Notes: a model not told the origin generated them from the letters alone. 64,000 bases of DNA from Chlorocebus sabaeus (GCF_047675955.1 NC_132913.1:72907236-72971235); one strand, 5' to 3'. Positions 36,562 through 48,600 are shown, counted from the first letter of the stretch. Made by a program: numbers and translations.

Positions 36562-37128
36562 CAGTAGTTTCCCACTTAGGTGCTAGCCTATGCTCCAAGA
36601 CCCCCAGTGGATGCCTGAAACTACAAATAGTACCAAAGTCTATATACACTCTGTTTTTACTTATATACATATACCTGTGATAAAGTTTATATATTAGGCA
36701 CAGTAAGAGATTAACCACAATAATTATAAAATTATAATTATAAACATAATTATGAAATGGAATAATTATGACAATATACTGTAATAAAAGTTATGTTAAT
36801 GGGGTCTCTCTCTTTCTCTCAAAATATCTTATTGGACAGTACTCATCATTCTTTCTGTGATAATGAGAGATGATTAAATATCTATGTGATAAAATAAGGT
36901 GAGGTGAATGGCATAGGCATTGTGACATAATGTTAGGCCGCTATCGACCTTCTGATGATACATCAGAAGGAGACACATCTGCTTTGGTTGATTTTGGATC
37001 CTTGAACAATGATAATGTCTGTGGTTGGTTTTCAGGAGCAGGCAATGTTCAGAATTTTTCACTTAATATTTTAAGATCAGTTGATTGCAGGTAACTGAAA
37101 CTGGAAAGTGAGTGAAGGGGGACTACTG
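36562..37128 (+). mobile_element. Tigger-type DNA transposon (MER8/Tigger-like)
   Basis: 'cagtagtttcccacttaggt' at the left and 'gggggactactg' at the right form the inverted termini. The body includes 'gacccccagtggatgcctga', 'attaggcacagtaagagatt', 'catactgtaataaaag'-like text and 'ggcattgtgacataatgtta'. A TA dinucleotide follows at 37129. Non-autonomous: no transposase frame. Confidence 0.8.
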
Positions 37129-37130
37129 TA

Positions 37131-37715
37131 CTTATCTTTTTCACCATAAGATCTTTGTGCCCTTTAATACTATTGGAATACTCCTTCTTGTATAAACAAA
37201 TCTCCACTTCTCTTTTCACGTTTTTTTATATTTACTTTTTATGGATATATAACAGCTATACATATATACAGGGCACTTGTGATATTTGATGAAAGCATAT
37301 AATTGTAATGATCAAATCAGAGTAATTAGGATATTCACACCTCATTCTTTGTGTTGGTCTACCTCTTTATATTTTCTCCATAACACTTCCTTCACTGAGA
37401 ATGTATATGCTCTCTGAGGCCAATTTTGTTACAACCTCCAGGCAGGAAGATTGTACTGACCCGAGAACTCTTGATGTCTAAGGCATTCTTCCTTTGGAAA
37501 TTCCACCTTACTTCATATCATACATGAAGAGTTATCTAGATCCCATATTAAATACAATGTTTTTGTACAGGTTAACAGAATTATAATTTTGTTTCTGATA
37601 TTATATTTTTATATTTAAGATTTGGTAGGGCCTCTTTTTGATAATTCTCTGGCGTGTTCAGGAATTCCTCCAAATTTAAAAATTGAACTTTCAATTCTTT
37701 TTTGTTTTTTACAAA
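37131..37715. other. Unassigned AT-rich sequence
   Basis: 37240-37340 has the flavour of old L1 3' UTR, but not enough to call. No gene. Confidence 0.4.
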
Positions 37716-37720
37716 TATAG

Positions 37721-38085
37721 TGTATTAGTCCATTCTCACACTGCTATAAAGATATTACCCCAGACTGGGTAATGTATGAACAAGGAGGTTTAATTGATTC
37801 ACAGTTCCACATGGCTGGGGAGGCCTCAGGAAATTTACAATCATGGCTGTTGGGGAAGCAGGCACTTTCTTCACAAGGCGGCTGGAGAGAGTGTGAGCAC
37901 AAGCAGAGGAAATGCCAGATGCTTATAAAACCATCAGAACTCGTGAGAATTCACTCTCTGTCACGAGAACAGCATGGGTGAAACCACCCCCATAATCCAA
38001 TCACTTCCCACCAGGTCTCTCCCTGAAACCTGGGATTACAATTCAAGATGAGATTTGGATCTGTACACAAAACCTAACCACATCA
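37721..38085 (-). mobile_element. MSTA-type solo LTR (ERVL-MaLR)
   Basis: The plus strand starts 'tgtattagtccattctcaca' and ends 'aacctaaccacatca'. A 365-base length and 'cacagttccacatggctggg' are typical of MSTA. A perfect 5-base duplication, TATAG, lies at 37716-37720 and 38086-38090. No internal region, so it is a solo LTR. Confidence 0.92.
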
Positions 38086-38167
38086 TATAGTATTTAGCCT
38101 CTCAGCTACTATTTTCTGCTATGCTTTTAAGGATCTCCCCTCTGCATGGGCAGTTTATGAATCAGCC

Positions 38168-38190
38168 AAAAAAAAAAAAAAAAAAAAAAA
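38168..38190. repeat. Poly(A) tract
   Basis: 23 consecutive A bases followed by TGGGGGG. I could not attach it to a retrocopy on the left. Confidence 0.97.
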
Positions 38191-38562
38191 TGGGGGGTAT
38201 ATTTTGAAGATCTTGTAGCACAATTCTCTGAGGTCCTGCAGCTTTTCAGCTCAAGCTCCGATCTCAGCCTCCTCAGGGCAAAAATATTGCTTTCTCATTC
38301 TTGAACTCTTTTTCAGTAAACTTGGAACTGTAAAAAAATTGTTCTAAGCAAAACAATCCAAGATGAGTGTGGCCTTTTTTATCTTTCTCTTTTCTTAAGT
38401 ATTGTAATCCCTCAACTCCTGCCTAAATTGGTGCTCTGTTAATGCCTTTCAAGGGTATTTCAGCAGTGTTAATATTCTATTTATTTATAATTATTTCAGA
38501 AAGAGGATTAGTCCATTATAATCTGTTTTGTCCCGACAAAAGTAGAAGTCTTATTTAAGTAT

Positions 38563-38609
38563 GGTGATGGTAGTGGTGGTGGTGGTGGTGGTGGTGGTGG
38601 TGTGTGTGT
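38563..38609. repeat. (TGG)n microsatellite ending in (TG)n
   Basis: About 12 TGG-type units with a degenerate start (GGTGATGGTAG) and a short TG tail. The repeated GG pairs could allow two-tier quadruplexes on the plus strand. Confidence 0.95.
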
Positions 38610-38643
38610 TTCTACTTAAAGAACTTTCATCTTTACTTTATAT

Positions 38644-38970
38644 CAGGGGTCTGCACCTCCCTGGCTGGGGGCCAATACTGGTCCATGGCCTGTGAAGAAC
38701 CAGGCTGCACAGCAAGAGGTGAGCAATGGGTGAGTAAGCATTACCACTGGAGCTCTGTCTACTATCGGATCATCAGGCATTAGATTCTCATAGGAGCATG
38801 AACCCTATTGTGAACTGCACATAGGGAACCATCATGTGTGCTCCTTATCAGAATCCATCTAATGCCTGATAATCTGAGATGAAACTTTCTCCCCCCACCC
38901 CACCCCCATCCGTGTAAATATTGTCTTCCATGAAACCAGTCTCTGGTGCCAAAAAGGTTGGTGACTATTG
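38644..38970 (+). mobile_element. MER1-like hAT (Charlie group) MITE
   Basis: 'caggggtctgcacctccctg' and 'aaaaaggttggtgactattg' are decayed terminal inverted repeats. The interior has 'atcaggcattagattctcat', 'aggagcatgaaccctattgt' and 'atctaatgcctgataatctg'. An 8-base repeat differing at one base (38636-38643 and 38971-38978) fits hAT transposition. Non-coding. Confidence 0.87.
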
Positions 38971-39519
38971 CTTTATTTGATCATCAACTCATCTGTAACA
39001 TTATGTACAAATCCCTCAGTAACCTCTACAGGGCAGTTTTGCATACAGTCTTATTTTGTTTATTTCATATGTTTTGCCACCTTCATAGGATCCCCGATGC
39101 CAGATTATTTCTTATATATGTCTATTCACTTGATTTTAGCCAACACATATTATTAACCTTTGTATCACTGGTAATTCATTGAGTTCCCAGCATATGGTAA
39201 ATGACCAAAAATAGTTTCAAATAATAAATAATAGGTCCTCAAATTTATATTTGTTACAATCATCAACATCTTGGGTTATTTGAGAGAAATTTCTTTTGCT
39301 TTCAACAAAATAATTGAATAGTTTTTTATTTCCTGGTAACATGAATCATGGAAGATGTAAATAAGAATTGTACTATATGAAAACCTACTTGCAATTAAGT
39401 TACTATCTAGAAATACCTCATTTTAAGAGACTTATTCTATAAATGATGTTAATGTCACAGATTCAAAAATATTTCTTAAATATAGTCTTTTAAAATTACC
39501 GTAGGACATCACTTCACTA
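38971..39519. other. Unassigned AT-rich sequence
   Basis: Nothing recognised. Two overlapping open frames of 62-78 codons here have no protein signature. Confidence 0.45.
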
Positions 39520-39780
39520 CATAGTTTGAGATCTAGTGTTTGATAGCACAACAGGGCAACTTCAGTCAAAAATGGTTTATTGTACATTTATAAATAACTA
39601 AAATAGGATGATCAGAATGTTTGTAACAAAAAGAAATGATAAATGCTTGAGGTGATGAATATCCCACTTACCCTGATGTGATTATTGTGCATTGTAATGC
39701 CCTTATCAAAATATCCCATAGACTCCATAAATATATACACCTACTATGTACTCATAAAATTTTTTAAAATTAAAAAGAAT
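39520..39780 (+). mobile_element. L1MA-type 3' end, severely 5'-truncated
   Basis: 'aatgataaatgcttgaggtg', 'accctgatgtgattattgtg' and 'tatacacctactatgtactc', then an A-rich tail, are the L1MA 3' UTR. Same type of end as 34090-34205. Confidence 0.8.
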
Positions 39781-40734
39781 ATAATAATATATAAGATAAA
39801 TTATTGAATATTTTATACTCTTAGAGAAAATATAATTTCTATGTTACTTTTAACATCAACAGCAGTATCTGAACATAACTATTTTTAACTAGACATATAA
39901 GTATGACATAAAGTTATTTAATTGTTTTGGTATTTAAATGAACAGCAGCATTCTGTTTTGGTATAGTAATGAACAATTCAAGTGCAGTTTTTAAGACTAA
40001 ACCGATCCTAATGGAAAAACAAAAGTACATTTGAACATACAAAACTGACTGGGCCTAAAGCAAAAGTAGATGATGAAAGAAAATGCTTAATGAAAGCTTC
40101 ATACACACACACACACAAAGACATAGAAAGCAGTATGAATTTATAAAATTGTTCCAGAAGGAAAAGGAGTAAATGAAATTATAGAAAAAGAAAAATGTGT
40201 ATAAGAATGCAGAGTCATACTATTTGTAAGCACAAATATTTAAAAAGGAAGAGAGAAATAAAGCTGAAAGTTAGCATGAATTTTATCTGTTATTCTAAAA
40301 GCCACATTTGTCATTTAAAGAATTTTGATCTTTGAATTTTATACTGTTATGTAATGAAAGTTACTAAAATATTTTTAACTAGGTGGCTGATATGATCAGA
40401 TAGTCATTTAATATATACATTACTCTGACAATTGTGTGGAAGAATGATGGCACCAGGAGCAAAAGAAGAGAAACGAAGTCAGATGTTACTTCAAAAATTC
40501 AGTACTGTCAGTATGGATGAAAAAGAGTATGTGATAACAATAAATACCACTTAGTTTATTTCCCATATAAGGGTAGAAGAAGAGAGATAATTCAACAATG
40601 ACTCAGTTTTCCTGTCTTGGATAATTGGATGCACAATGGTACCAAGCATTAAAATAGAAAAATATTTGTAGCCATAGTTTTGAAATATAATAATTAGAGC
40701 TTGGTTATTAATTATTCATTAGAGACCAACCAAA
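39781..40734. other. Unassigned AT-rich sequence with short (CA)n
   Basis: Contains (CA)n at about 40101-40117. No gene or other repeat recognised. Confidence 0.45.
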
Positions 40735-40858
40735 ACTTTTGATCATGGGCTTGATCTTGGATGTCCCATCCTTCAGAACTGTGAGAAAGAAATTTCGGTT
40801 GCTTAAGCTACCCACTCTAGGGTATTTTGTTTTGGTAGCTTGAGCTGACTAAGATTTT
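40735..40858 (+). mobile_element. MLT1-type LTR, 3' part
   Basis: 'ccttcagaactgtgagaaag' and 'agcttgagctgactaagatt' are the 3' end of an MLT1 LTR. It leads directly into MaLR internal sequence, so this was the upstream LTR of a longer element. Confidence 0.72.
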
Positions 40859-41690
40859 GGTAGAAGTGGGGTGCTGCTATAACAAATGCCTGAAAATGTG
40901 GAAGCAGCTTGGGGATTGGCCAATGGGTAGAAACTGGAAGAGTTTTGAGGTACATCCTAGGAAAACAAATGTTGGGGTTAATTCTGGTGAGGGCTCAGAA
41001 AGTAAAGAGGAAAGCTAGAAAGAAAAGGCTTCCATCTGCTTACAGAATATATGAACAGAATATCTGATTCTATTTAACATCTATGGATGTTAAGGGCCAT
41101 TATGCAAAACATGAGATGGAAATAAAGAATATGTTATCAGAAACTTGAAAGAAGGTGATATTTATTATAAAGTGATAAGTAACTTAGATAAATTGTGTTT
41201 GTATTCTAGATTTCATGTAAGGTAGAACTTGCAAGCAATGAATATAGATATTTAGCTGAGGATATTTCTAAATAAAGTGTTGAAGGAGTGACTTAGTTCC
41301 TCCTGATTGTTTATAAGAAAATGCAAGAAAAGAGAGGGATGAATTGAAGAAGAAATTACTAAGCAAAAGAAAAAACAGAACTTGCAGATATTAAAAATTC
41401 TCAGCCTGTCCAAATACATTTCTCATTTCTCTGAAGAGAATACTAAGAGTACAATTGGAAAAAAAATTTCATAAAGTGGTCATAGGTGTGTCTCATGAAG
41501 TAAATCAATCATCTCAATAGAATCTAGAAATAGGAATGGGAATATGCCAGCAGAGACACTGCCAGTTTGAGCTAAGGAGACAGAGAAGGAAGGACAGATG
41601 AAAGGAAGTCTAATGACCTTCTTAGATTTGACAGGACAAAACTATAGATCTACTTGACTGGAAAAGTACAATATCTTTCAAGAAAAGGGA
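40859..41690 (+). mobile_element. MaLR (MLT1-type) internal region
   Basis: 'agtggggtgctgctataaca', 'atgtggaagcagcttgggga', 'aaagtgttgaaggagtgact' and 'ttctcagcctgtcc' match the MLT1 internal sequence order. It is a cousin of the THE1 internal region at 1-1526, is heavily decayed and has no usable frame. The downstream LTR is missing because an L1 fragment starts at about 41697. Confidence 0.65.
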
Positions 41691-41696
41691 AGAAAT

Positions 41697-42275
41697 GTAC
41701 CATTATTTACAATAATGGAAAAAAGAATTATTTTGTATATATAGTACTCAGCCTTAGAAAAAACGAGGACATTGCTATTTTTGACAGCATGGATGAACCT
41801 TAAGAGAATTATGCTAAGTGAAGTAAGTTGATCTCACAACTTAATTCACTTACCTTACTTCAGATGATCTCACATGTATGTGAAATCTAAAAATACTGAA
41901 CTTGTAGAAACAGAGTAAAATGGGGACCTCAGGGGCAGAGTCAGTCATGGGGGACAGGATTGGGGAGATGTTGGTCAAAAGTTACAAAACTTCCGTTAGA
42001 CAGGAGGAATAACTTTAACAGACCTACTGAACGACATAATTACTATATTAATAACAATATGTGTATTCTTGAAAAATGCTAAGAGAATGTATTGTAAGTG
42101 TTCTCACCACAAAAATCTGTGAGTTAATACATGTGTTAATTAACTTGATTAATTATTTAACTTGATTTAACCATTCCACAATGTATACATATTTAAAAAC
42201 ATTTTGTGGTACACAATAAACATATACAATTTTATCTGTTAATTAAAAAATAAAATATACATTTTTAAATAAAAA
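41697..42275 (+). mobile_element. L1MB-type 3' end
   Basis: 'gtactcagccttagaaaaaa', 'gacagcatggatgaacctta' and the 3' UTR to 'aacatatacaattttatctg' mark a 5'-truncated medial L1. A 36-base anomalous insert at 41829-41864 makes a local inverted repeat. Confidence 0.78.
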
Positions 42276-43284
42276 AATAAAACTCTTACTAAAGCATGGT
42301 TAAGCACTTAAAGAAAACAATTCTATTTAGGATCAGTTAAAATGTAAAACTCAGATTTGAGTTTTAAACTTGATAATAAACATTTGAATTCACATTTCAC
42401 ATTGATACTATTTAACTATAATAGCCATGCTAATTTGTGAAAAAGAATAACTGTGAGCTGAAAATTTCTCACAGAATATTAAAAATCCATTTTGTCTTGG
42501 GTTAAGCATTATAATGTATTATGTAAACTGCAAAACTTTACTACTTGAAGTTATTTCTTCTAAAAGATAGCATTTGAAATTTACTTTCTATCTTTTTGTT
42601 AAATGCCCTTTGTGCATCATTATGTCAATAGAATAAATAAATAACAGAGTATATTCAAATGCTACAACATAGTCTTTGGCTGAACATATCTATAATGTTG
42701 TGTTTCTACATAACCAGGCACACAAACAAAAAAAAGCAAACATTTGTTAAATTCAAAGATACATACTATACCCTTTTTAAATCATTAATATAATATTCCA
42801 AATAACAGAAGTAATTACTTTTTTAGGTACTTGGTTGAATAAAACCAGTAATGATGCTATTTTAAAACCAGTTTGTTATTCTATAATTAGTAAAGCAGGT
42901 ATTATTAGATATATTTGAAAAATTAAATGAAATTCACAAGTTTCATCACAGTTATACCATTTTAATATGTTTTATTGCTCAATTATGGTACTAAGATGTG
43001 AATTTAATCAGATGTATTTCCTGTGACATGTATTTGTAAAATATTTTTTCCTTATATGATTGTTAAAAAAAATCATGAAGTTACTATCTTAAGCCTTAAT
43101 TTAAATTCTTAATCAAGCTATACTTTTTGTGATGTTTACTATTCTACTTGTTAATGCTTTATTTGGGATTTTCAAATTTTTTTATTATTTTATAATTTTA
43201 GTTTTCCATGAAGACTTTTCATATTTTAGCTAGTATGTCACAGTAGCTTTATGAATTGAATATAGATTTTATTTAAGAGTAGTT
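42276..43284. other. Unassigned very AT-rich sequence
   Basis: Nothing recognised; no gene. Confidence 0.45.
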
Positions 43285-43630
43285 ACTGCTATAATCTGAT
43301 TTTTTTTGTCTATTCCCTTAAATTCTTACATCAAAATCTAATCACCGATGTGATGGTATTATGAAGTAAGGCTTTTGGGAGGTTATTAGGTTATAAGGAC
43401 CAAGTCCTTGTGAATGGTGTGTATGCCCATATAAACGATGCCCCAGAGAGCTGCTTTGAAGACGGAGAAAGAAGGCCGTTCTACGAAACAAGAAGACCTC
43501 ACCAGACACCAAATCTATTGGTACCTTGATCTTGAACTTCTCAGCTTCCAGAACTGTGAGAAATAAATTTCTGTGGTGTATAAGCTCTCTAGTATGGTAT
43601 TTTGTTTAACCAGCACAAGCAGACTAAGAG
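43285..43630 (+). mobile_element. MLT1-type solo LTR (ERVL-MaLR)
   Basis: 'gatgtgatggtattatgaag', 'ttttgggaggttattaggtt', 'cttccagaactgtgagaaat', an AATAAA at 43561 and the end 'gcagactaagag' follow MLT1 consensus order. The left edge is decayed and no duplication was found. Confidence 0.83.
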
Positions 43631-43760
43631 AGTTTTAAATTATATATTATTAGGTAATTCAGGGTTTACAAATTCAGTATTGTTATATATATTCTAATAA
43701 GGTTACCTTTTTTATTATGCAGTGAATAACATTATCATTTTTGCTCTAGTGACTGATGAA

Positions 43761-44130
43761 AAGTAAGGCCCCTACTTACAATGGTTCAGCTTAAATTTTT
43801 TTTTACTTTATGACATTGCAAAAGTGACATGCTTTTAGTAGAAAGTGTTTTTTCAAGTACCTATACAACCATTCTGTTTTTTATTTTGAGTACAGTATTC
43901 AATAAATTGTATGAGATATTCAATGCTTCATTATAAAATAGGATTCATGTTACATTATTTTGCCGAACTGTAGGCTATCGTAAGTGTTCTGAGCATGTTT
44001 AAAGTACAATAGGTTAAGTTATGATGTTTGGTAGATTAGGTATATTAAATATATTTTTGATGTATGATACTTTCAACTTACAAAGAGTTTATCACTACAT
44101 ACCTCCATTGTAAGTCAAGGAGCATCTGCA
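43761..44130 (+). mobile_element. Tigger-like non-autonomous DNA transposon
   Basis: The left end 'tacttacaatgg' (about 43773-43784) and the right end 'ccattgtaagtcaagg' (from 44104) are inverted copies. The interior has 'caataaattgtatgagatat' and 'gtaggctatcgtaagtgttc'. I place it in the Tigger/TcMar group with moderate confidence; the subfamily is not assigned. Confidence 0.65.
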
Positions 44131-44964
44131 TTCAAACTCAGTTAACAGAAACAAGAGCAAACAACCTATATTTTAGTTATGTTTTCCTGATGTATCTTTT
44201 CTCATTGTTTATTTTCAATCTTGGCGTGTCATCTAGCAGTAAATATGCTTCATGTAAACAGCATATGTTGGGCTTTATTCTGTTTTATGTTGTGTATTCT
44301 ATATATGACACTGTTTTGGGGGGCAATTTAAAATTTATTTTCTTATTTCTCCGGGATTATTCTGTTTTCTTTATTTCCTTTCCTGCAGTGAAGATTATTT
44401 TTTATTGATTTAGCAATCATCTTTCAAATTTTACTTGTAGACTTAGATATCACTATCCATTTCAGCAGATTAAGTTCAATTGAACCTAAAAATTCCATTT
44501 TCTTCTTGCCCCGCTCTATCTTCTGCAACTTTCTCTTATGGTATTCTACAAATGAAGTCCAGTCTTTTTTCTCAAAATGATCCCTCATTAGTCACAATGA
44601 TTACTAACATTGTTTATATTCAATATGCAATTAAATTTAATGATAGTCTTACTCATATTTGTAATGACCTCCTGGTTAGTGTTGACATTGTTTTGAAGTT
44701 TATTATTTCATATATCTTTTAGGTTAAATTTACATATATGTCCGAAATATATTTATCTTAAATTTTCAATTTGAATTTATCTAGGTCCGAAATGTTGACA
44801 AATTTCTTCTATTACATTTTTATGACTGATGTAAAGCATGCTGTAATTTTAAATGTCATATCTTTGTAAGCAATATGTTTTTTCCTGACAACTGCTTGTA
44901 TTTTCTATTTGCTTTACATTTTGTAGATGCACTAAAATGTGAATAAGAACAGAAATAGTTCTAT
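44131..44964. other. Unassigned AT-rich sequence
   Basis: Open frames of 80-114 codons here are AT-rich, hydrophobic by composition and show no protein family. No repeat recognised. Confidence 0.45.
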
Positions 44965-45112
44965 CTCCCGATTATACCTGATGTAAATGACAAGATGATG
45001 GGTGCTGATGAGCTGATGGGTGCAGCACACCAACATGGCACAAGTATACATATGTAACAAACCTGCACGTTGTGCACATGTACCCTAGAACTTAAAGTAT
45101 AAAAAAAAAATG
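44965..45112 (+). mobile_element. L1PA 3' end, severely 5'-truncated
   Basis: 'gctgatgggtgcagcacacc', 'acaaacctgcacgttgtgca' and 'ctagaacttaaagtataaaa' followed by an A-run form the last 150 bases of a young L1. Confidence 0.9.
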
Positions 45113-45265
45113 CTTGATGCTGTATAGCTTGCTTCTGAGAAGTCATATTCTCATTTTTGTTATTTTTAACAATATTAATTCCATGAATATTGAGCTGTGC
45201 CCTTGCCCGCTTCCCTAAATCTCTGATTTTCTTCTTATTAAATTTTTGTTTGTATGGTTTTGGTT

Positions 45266-45394
45266 TTTGTTGATAGAGACAGGGTCTTGCTATGTTACTC
45301 AGGTTGTTCTCAAGCTCCTGGGCTCAAGCAATCCTCCTGCCTCAGCCTCTCAAATTGCTGGGATTACAGGTGTGAGCCACCACAATGCCTGGGC
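45266..45394 (-). mobile_element. FLAM / AluJ-type free left monomer
   Basis: Single antisense monomer: 'gatagagacagggtcttgct', 'caagctcctgggctcaagca', ending 'aatgcctgggc'. It has no right monomer, so it is an old 7SL-derived monomer or an AluJ remnant. Confidence 0.82.
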
Positions 45395-45468
45395 TTCTTT
45401 TTTTTTTTTTTCAAACAAATGCTGGGTCTTCCTGTTTTGCCCTTCATGACTTTTAAACAATACTTATC

Positions 45469-45577
45469 TTTCCTTCCTTCCTTCCTTCCTTCCTTCCTTC
45501 CTTCCTTCCTTCCTTCCTTCCTTCCTTCCTTCTTTCCTTCCTTCCTTCCTTCCTTCTTGCCTTCCTTTCTTGCTTCC
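45469..45577. repeat. (TTCC)n microsatellite
   Basis: About 15 uninterrupted TTCC units, then about 10 more with a few TTT/TTG interruptions. On the minus strand it is a GGAA array. Confidence 0.98.
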
Positions 45578-46567
45578 CTTATTTCTATTTCTTATTTTTT
45601 CATTATAGGCTAAATCCCCACACTTAAATTCCAATATATTAATTATTTCTTTGGCAGTATTACTCAACCACAAGTTGAACAATAACTTCTATATGTATTT
45701 TATTCCCATAATTTATTTTCTAAATACAAGTGGCCTTTTTTTTTTTTTCATATTGTCTTGCTCTTTCTTTAGTATTTTGTTTTGGGGTATGAAAATTTAC
45801 TTTAATTTTTCTTTTGGGGTATACTCACATTACATATTTTTTGTTGGATAACTTATTTTCTCACTTTTTTTTTTTTTTTACTGTGAGTTCATCTTCAGTT
45901 GAGGGGAGTTTAATTTACCTTAGGAGGTCTATGTACCCTAAATTTTGAGTATATTCCCACAAGCAATAGTGTATTTTCCTCTGCCTGGATTCAGTTAATT
46001 TTACTGGTCCTGAACCAGTGTTTATGCCTTTTCAACATAACATCCTGGCACAACACAATGACTGTGAACTTCTCACTTCTATGCACAATGAAAGAGTGGG
46101 GTTCCATTTTCTTGTACATGACCCCTTTCTAACACTGGTTCAAATAGTCCATATTTTGGGAGATTTTGGCACGATTTACTTTGAGTAGCAGACTTACTTC
46201 CAATCATATAAATACACAGGATATCTATACTTGAGTTTCTTCTTCATATAGATCTTTAACACAAAACCCAATTGCTTACTCACACTTACCCTTACATCTG
46301 TTGTATAATAATTTCAGGACCTCCTTTATCATTCACTCCTACTCATTACTCTAAATGTTAGTCCTCTTTCCTTTTGTCCTGGTATTAACAATTTTGTTTC
46401 TTGGCAATGCACATAAAATAATTAATGTTTTGAAATAGGCATAATGTTTGGTATGTGTAGCATGGTAGGAAGAGGGAAAGAAGCAGTGAGTAAGTAGTTT
46501 TGACATTGGCCTTGTATGCCATGTTGTTATAAGTCAACAGTTGTTTTTTACGCAGCACACTATTTTG
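45578..46567. other. Unassigned sequence
   Basis: T-rich at 45730-45880, otherwise mixed. No recognised repeat or gene. Confidence 0.45.
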
Positions 46568-46692
46568 ATTCATTCAGAAAATATATAGACACAATTACTT
46601 TGTTTCAGATATCATTCCAGGTCCTAAAAATACAGCAGTGAATATAACAGGCACCAATCCCTGACCTCATGAAGTTCACATTTCATGTAGAA
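46568..46692 (-). mobile_element. L2 3' UTR fragment, antisense
   Basis: 'cctaaaaatacagcagtgaa' and 'tccctgacctcatgaagttc' match the reverse complement of the widespread L2 tail. Old and short. Confidence 0.6.
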
Positions 46693-47728
46693 TCGGAAAA
46701 CAAACAAAACAAAAATAAGTGGGTATGTGGAAGGAGACATCAGTTCCACATCACTAAACAAGGGTTTGCTTTTGCTTTTGGTTTCCAGCAGCAGAGGCTT
46801 CAATCAAATGATTTACAATGTTTTTGGAACACCCCAAACCTTATATCATGTAATGAGGACTGTTTCTTATATCATGTGTTACACTTTTGAGTACCCCTTG
46901 ATTCAGCAACCACAGCCATAATACCTTTCAAGTAAGAATGTGCAACTTGCTGATCGACTCTCATGAAAATAGACCTTCTTTCTCCTACGTAGAAGAGACT
47001 GAGAAACAACTAAAGCACTGTTTATTTGGTGACTTGATTCAATGCTTAGTCTTGATGTTCAGTCTCATCAAAAGGTAGGGAAGTGGGGGGATATTATCCT
47101 ACACACCATGTGAGTGAGAACGTTCACTGTCAAATCGTAGGGCGTCTTCTTCTATCTCCTCATCTGCACTGTGAGATAAGTTGCCTTTTCTCTTCCAGAA
47201 AGCCATTTGTCAACATCCCATCCTCTTCACCACAACTGACCAAGCAAAAAACATTTTAAAAGTTATGTTATCTAGTTACTGTTTTATGCATGCTTGCAGA
47301 AAGCTCGACTCGGGTCAGAGACAAATGGCTTTATTTCTCTTGGAACAAGAAGTAACAGGAGTATCAGTAGTTTTCTGTGAGTTCCTCTTGTCTACCAAGT
47401 CCATGAGACAATATGAAGGGGCCCTAATCCATGCTGTATTTCCAGAGGTTTCTGTCATAGCTTATGAACACTAAACTTGGAGAATATAAGGATAAAATCA
47501 ACCTAGACAACACTAAGACAATTTTAAGTAATAAGTAAATTAATCTGCCCTGAAAACCCAGCTTGCTTAGAACAAGGATAATCAAAGAAGAGAAAATTAG
47601 ATAAAGCATGGGTGTGGAAAAATAGGGCTAGCTCAGTCTCTAATCAGTGAAACACTGTTTCACATTACATTTATCCTTTATATACTATGCACAGAAAGCA
47701 AAGCACTGGGGCATTTTTATTCTTAGGC
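46693..47728. other. Unassigned sequence of moderate GC
   Basis: There is a 97-codon open frame at 47181-47474 (plus), but no recognisable domain, no conserved start context and no splice framework. It could be part of an unrecognised LTR or a unique region. Confidence 0.4.
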
Positions 47729-47901
47729 CAGGGATTGACATAAATAAAAGGCAAGATAGTAAACATTTTAGGTTTTGTGGGTCACATAGTCTTGTGTCAC
47801 AAGTACCCAACTCTGTCATGGCAGTGTGAAAGCAATTATAAACAAAAACAGGTGTTAGCCTGGCCAGATTTGGCCTGTCAGTCATAGCACATTGACCCTT
47901 G
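47729..47901 (-). mobile_element. hAT (Charlie group) MITE, MER3-like
   Basis: 'cagggattgacataa' and 'cacattgacccttg' are decayed inverted termini. The interior 'acattttaggttttgtgggt' and 'ctggccagatttggcctgtc' is typical of this MITE. The flanks 47721-47728 and 47902-47909 match at 6 of 8, as an old hAT duplication might. Confidence 0.7.
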
Positions 47902-48205
47902 TTTTAGACTCAGTGTTTGAGGATTATCATCAAAATAACTTTAATGACGGTCTGTGAAATCTGACTAAAAATAGTAACATTAATGGTATAGTGGAAATAA
48001 ATGTGTATATGAATGTCCCCAAATCTCACAGTATAAAAGTTGATTCCTTCAGCAGCTTATAAAGAAGACAAGTACTTTGATCAACCTTCCCCACACATTC
48101 ATAGAACTACAAACTGTTTATTATCTCATTATATTTATATAAAAATAATCATTATATATTTGAGAGAATATATAAAATAAAAGATAAAAAATACAGTAAA
48201 AAACA

Positions 48206-48484
48206 GCCAGGCGTGAGCTCACACCTATAACCCCAGCACTTTGGGAGGCCAAGGTGGGCGGATCACCTGAGGTCAGGAGTTAGAGACCAGTCTGACCAAC
48301 ATGGAGAAACGTCATCTCTACTACAAATACAAAATTAGCCTGGTGTGGTGGCCCATGCCTGTAATCCCAGCTACTCAGGAGACTAAGGAAGGAGAATGGC
48401 TTGAACCCTGGAGGCGGAGGTTGCAGTTAACCAAAATCTCGCCATTGCACTCCAACCTGGGCAACAAGAGCGAAATTCCATCTA

Positions 48485-48494
<10 letters not shown>
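48206..48494 (+). mobile_element. AluS
   Basis: 'gccaggcgtgagctcacacc' to 'gaaattccatctaaaa'. It has AluS-type 'gtcaggagttagagaccagt' and is moderately diverged. Its A-tail has turned into a TA repeat. Confidence 0.93.
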
Positions 48495-48530
<36 letters not shown>

Positions 48531-48600
48531 ATATGTATATATAGTAAATATATAGTAAAATACTATATTAAATATATATATTATATGTATATATAGTAAA
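48495..48600. repeat. (TA)n tract grown from an Alu tail
   Basis: About 38 bases of uninterrupted TA, then irregular TA/TATG repeats with GTAAA interruptions. Strongly hairpin-prone. Confidence 0.95.

Noticed and set aside
38168..38190. Poly(A) as the tail of a retrocopy
   Set aside because: The sequence to its left matches no transcript or repeat 3' end that I recognise, and no duplication was found.
44064..44722. Hydrophobic open frames of 114 and 80 codons
   Set aside because: AT-rich sequence gives Phe/Ile/Leu/Tyr-rich translations by composition; no family resemblance.
44965..45112. Possible processed pseudogene because of the A-tail
   Set aside because: The sequence before the tail is the L1PA 3' UTR, not a gene transcript.
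45464..45682. Repeat protein rich in Lys-Glu-Gly-Arg on the minus strand
   Set aside because: Translation of the TTCC microsatellite.
47181..47474. 97-codon open frame in moderately GC-rich sequence
   Set aside because: No domain, no signal of coding bias I can see, no splice framework; could be chance or an unrecognised LTR.
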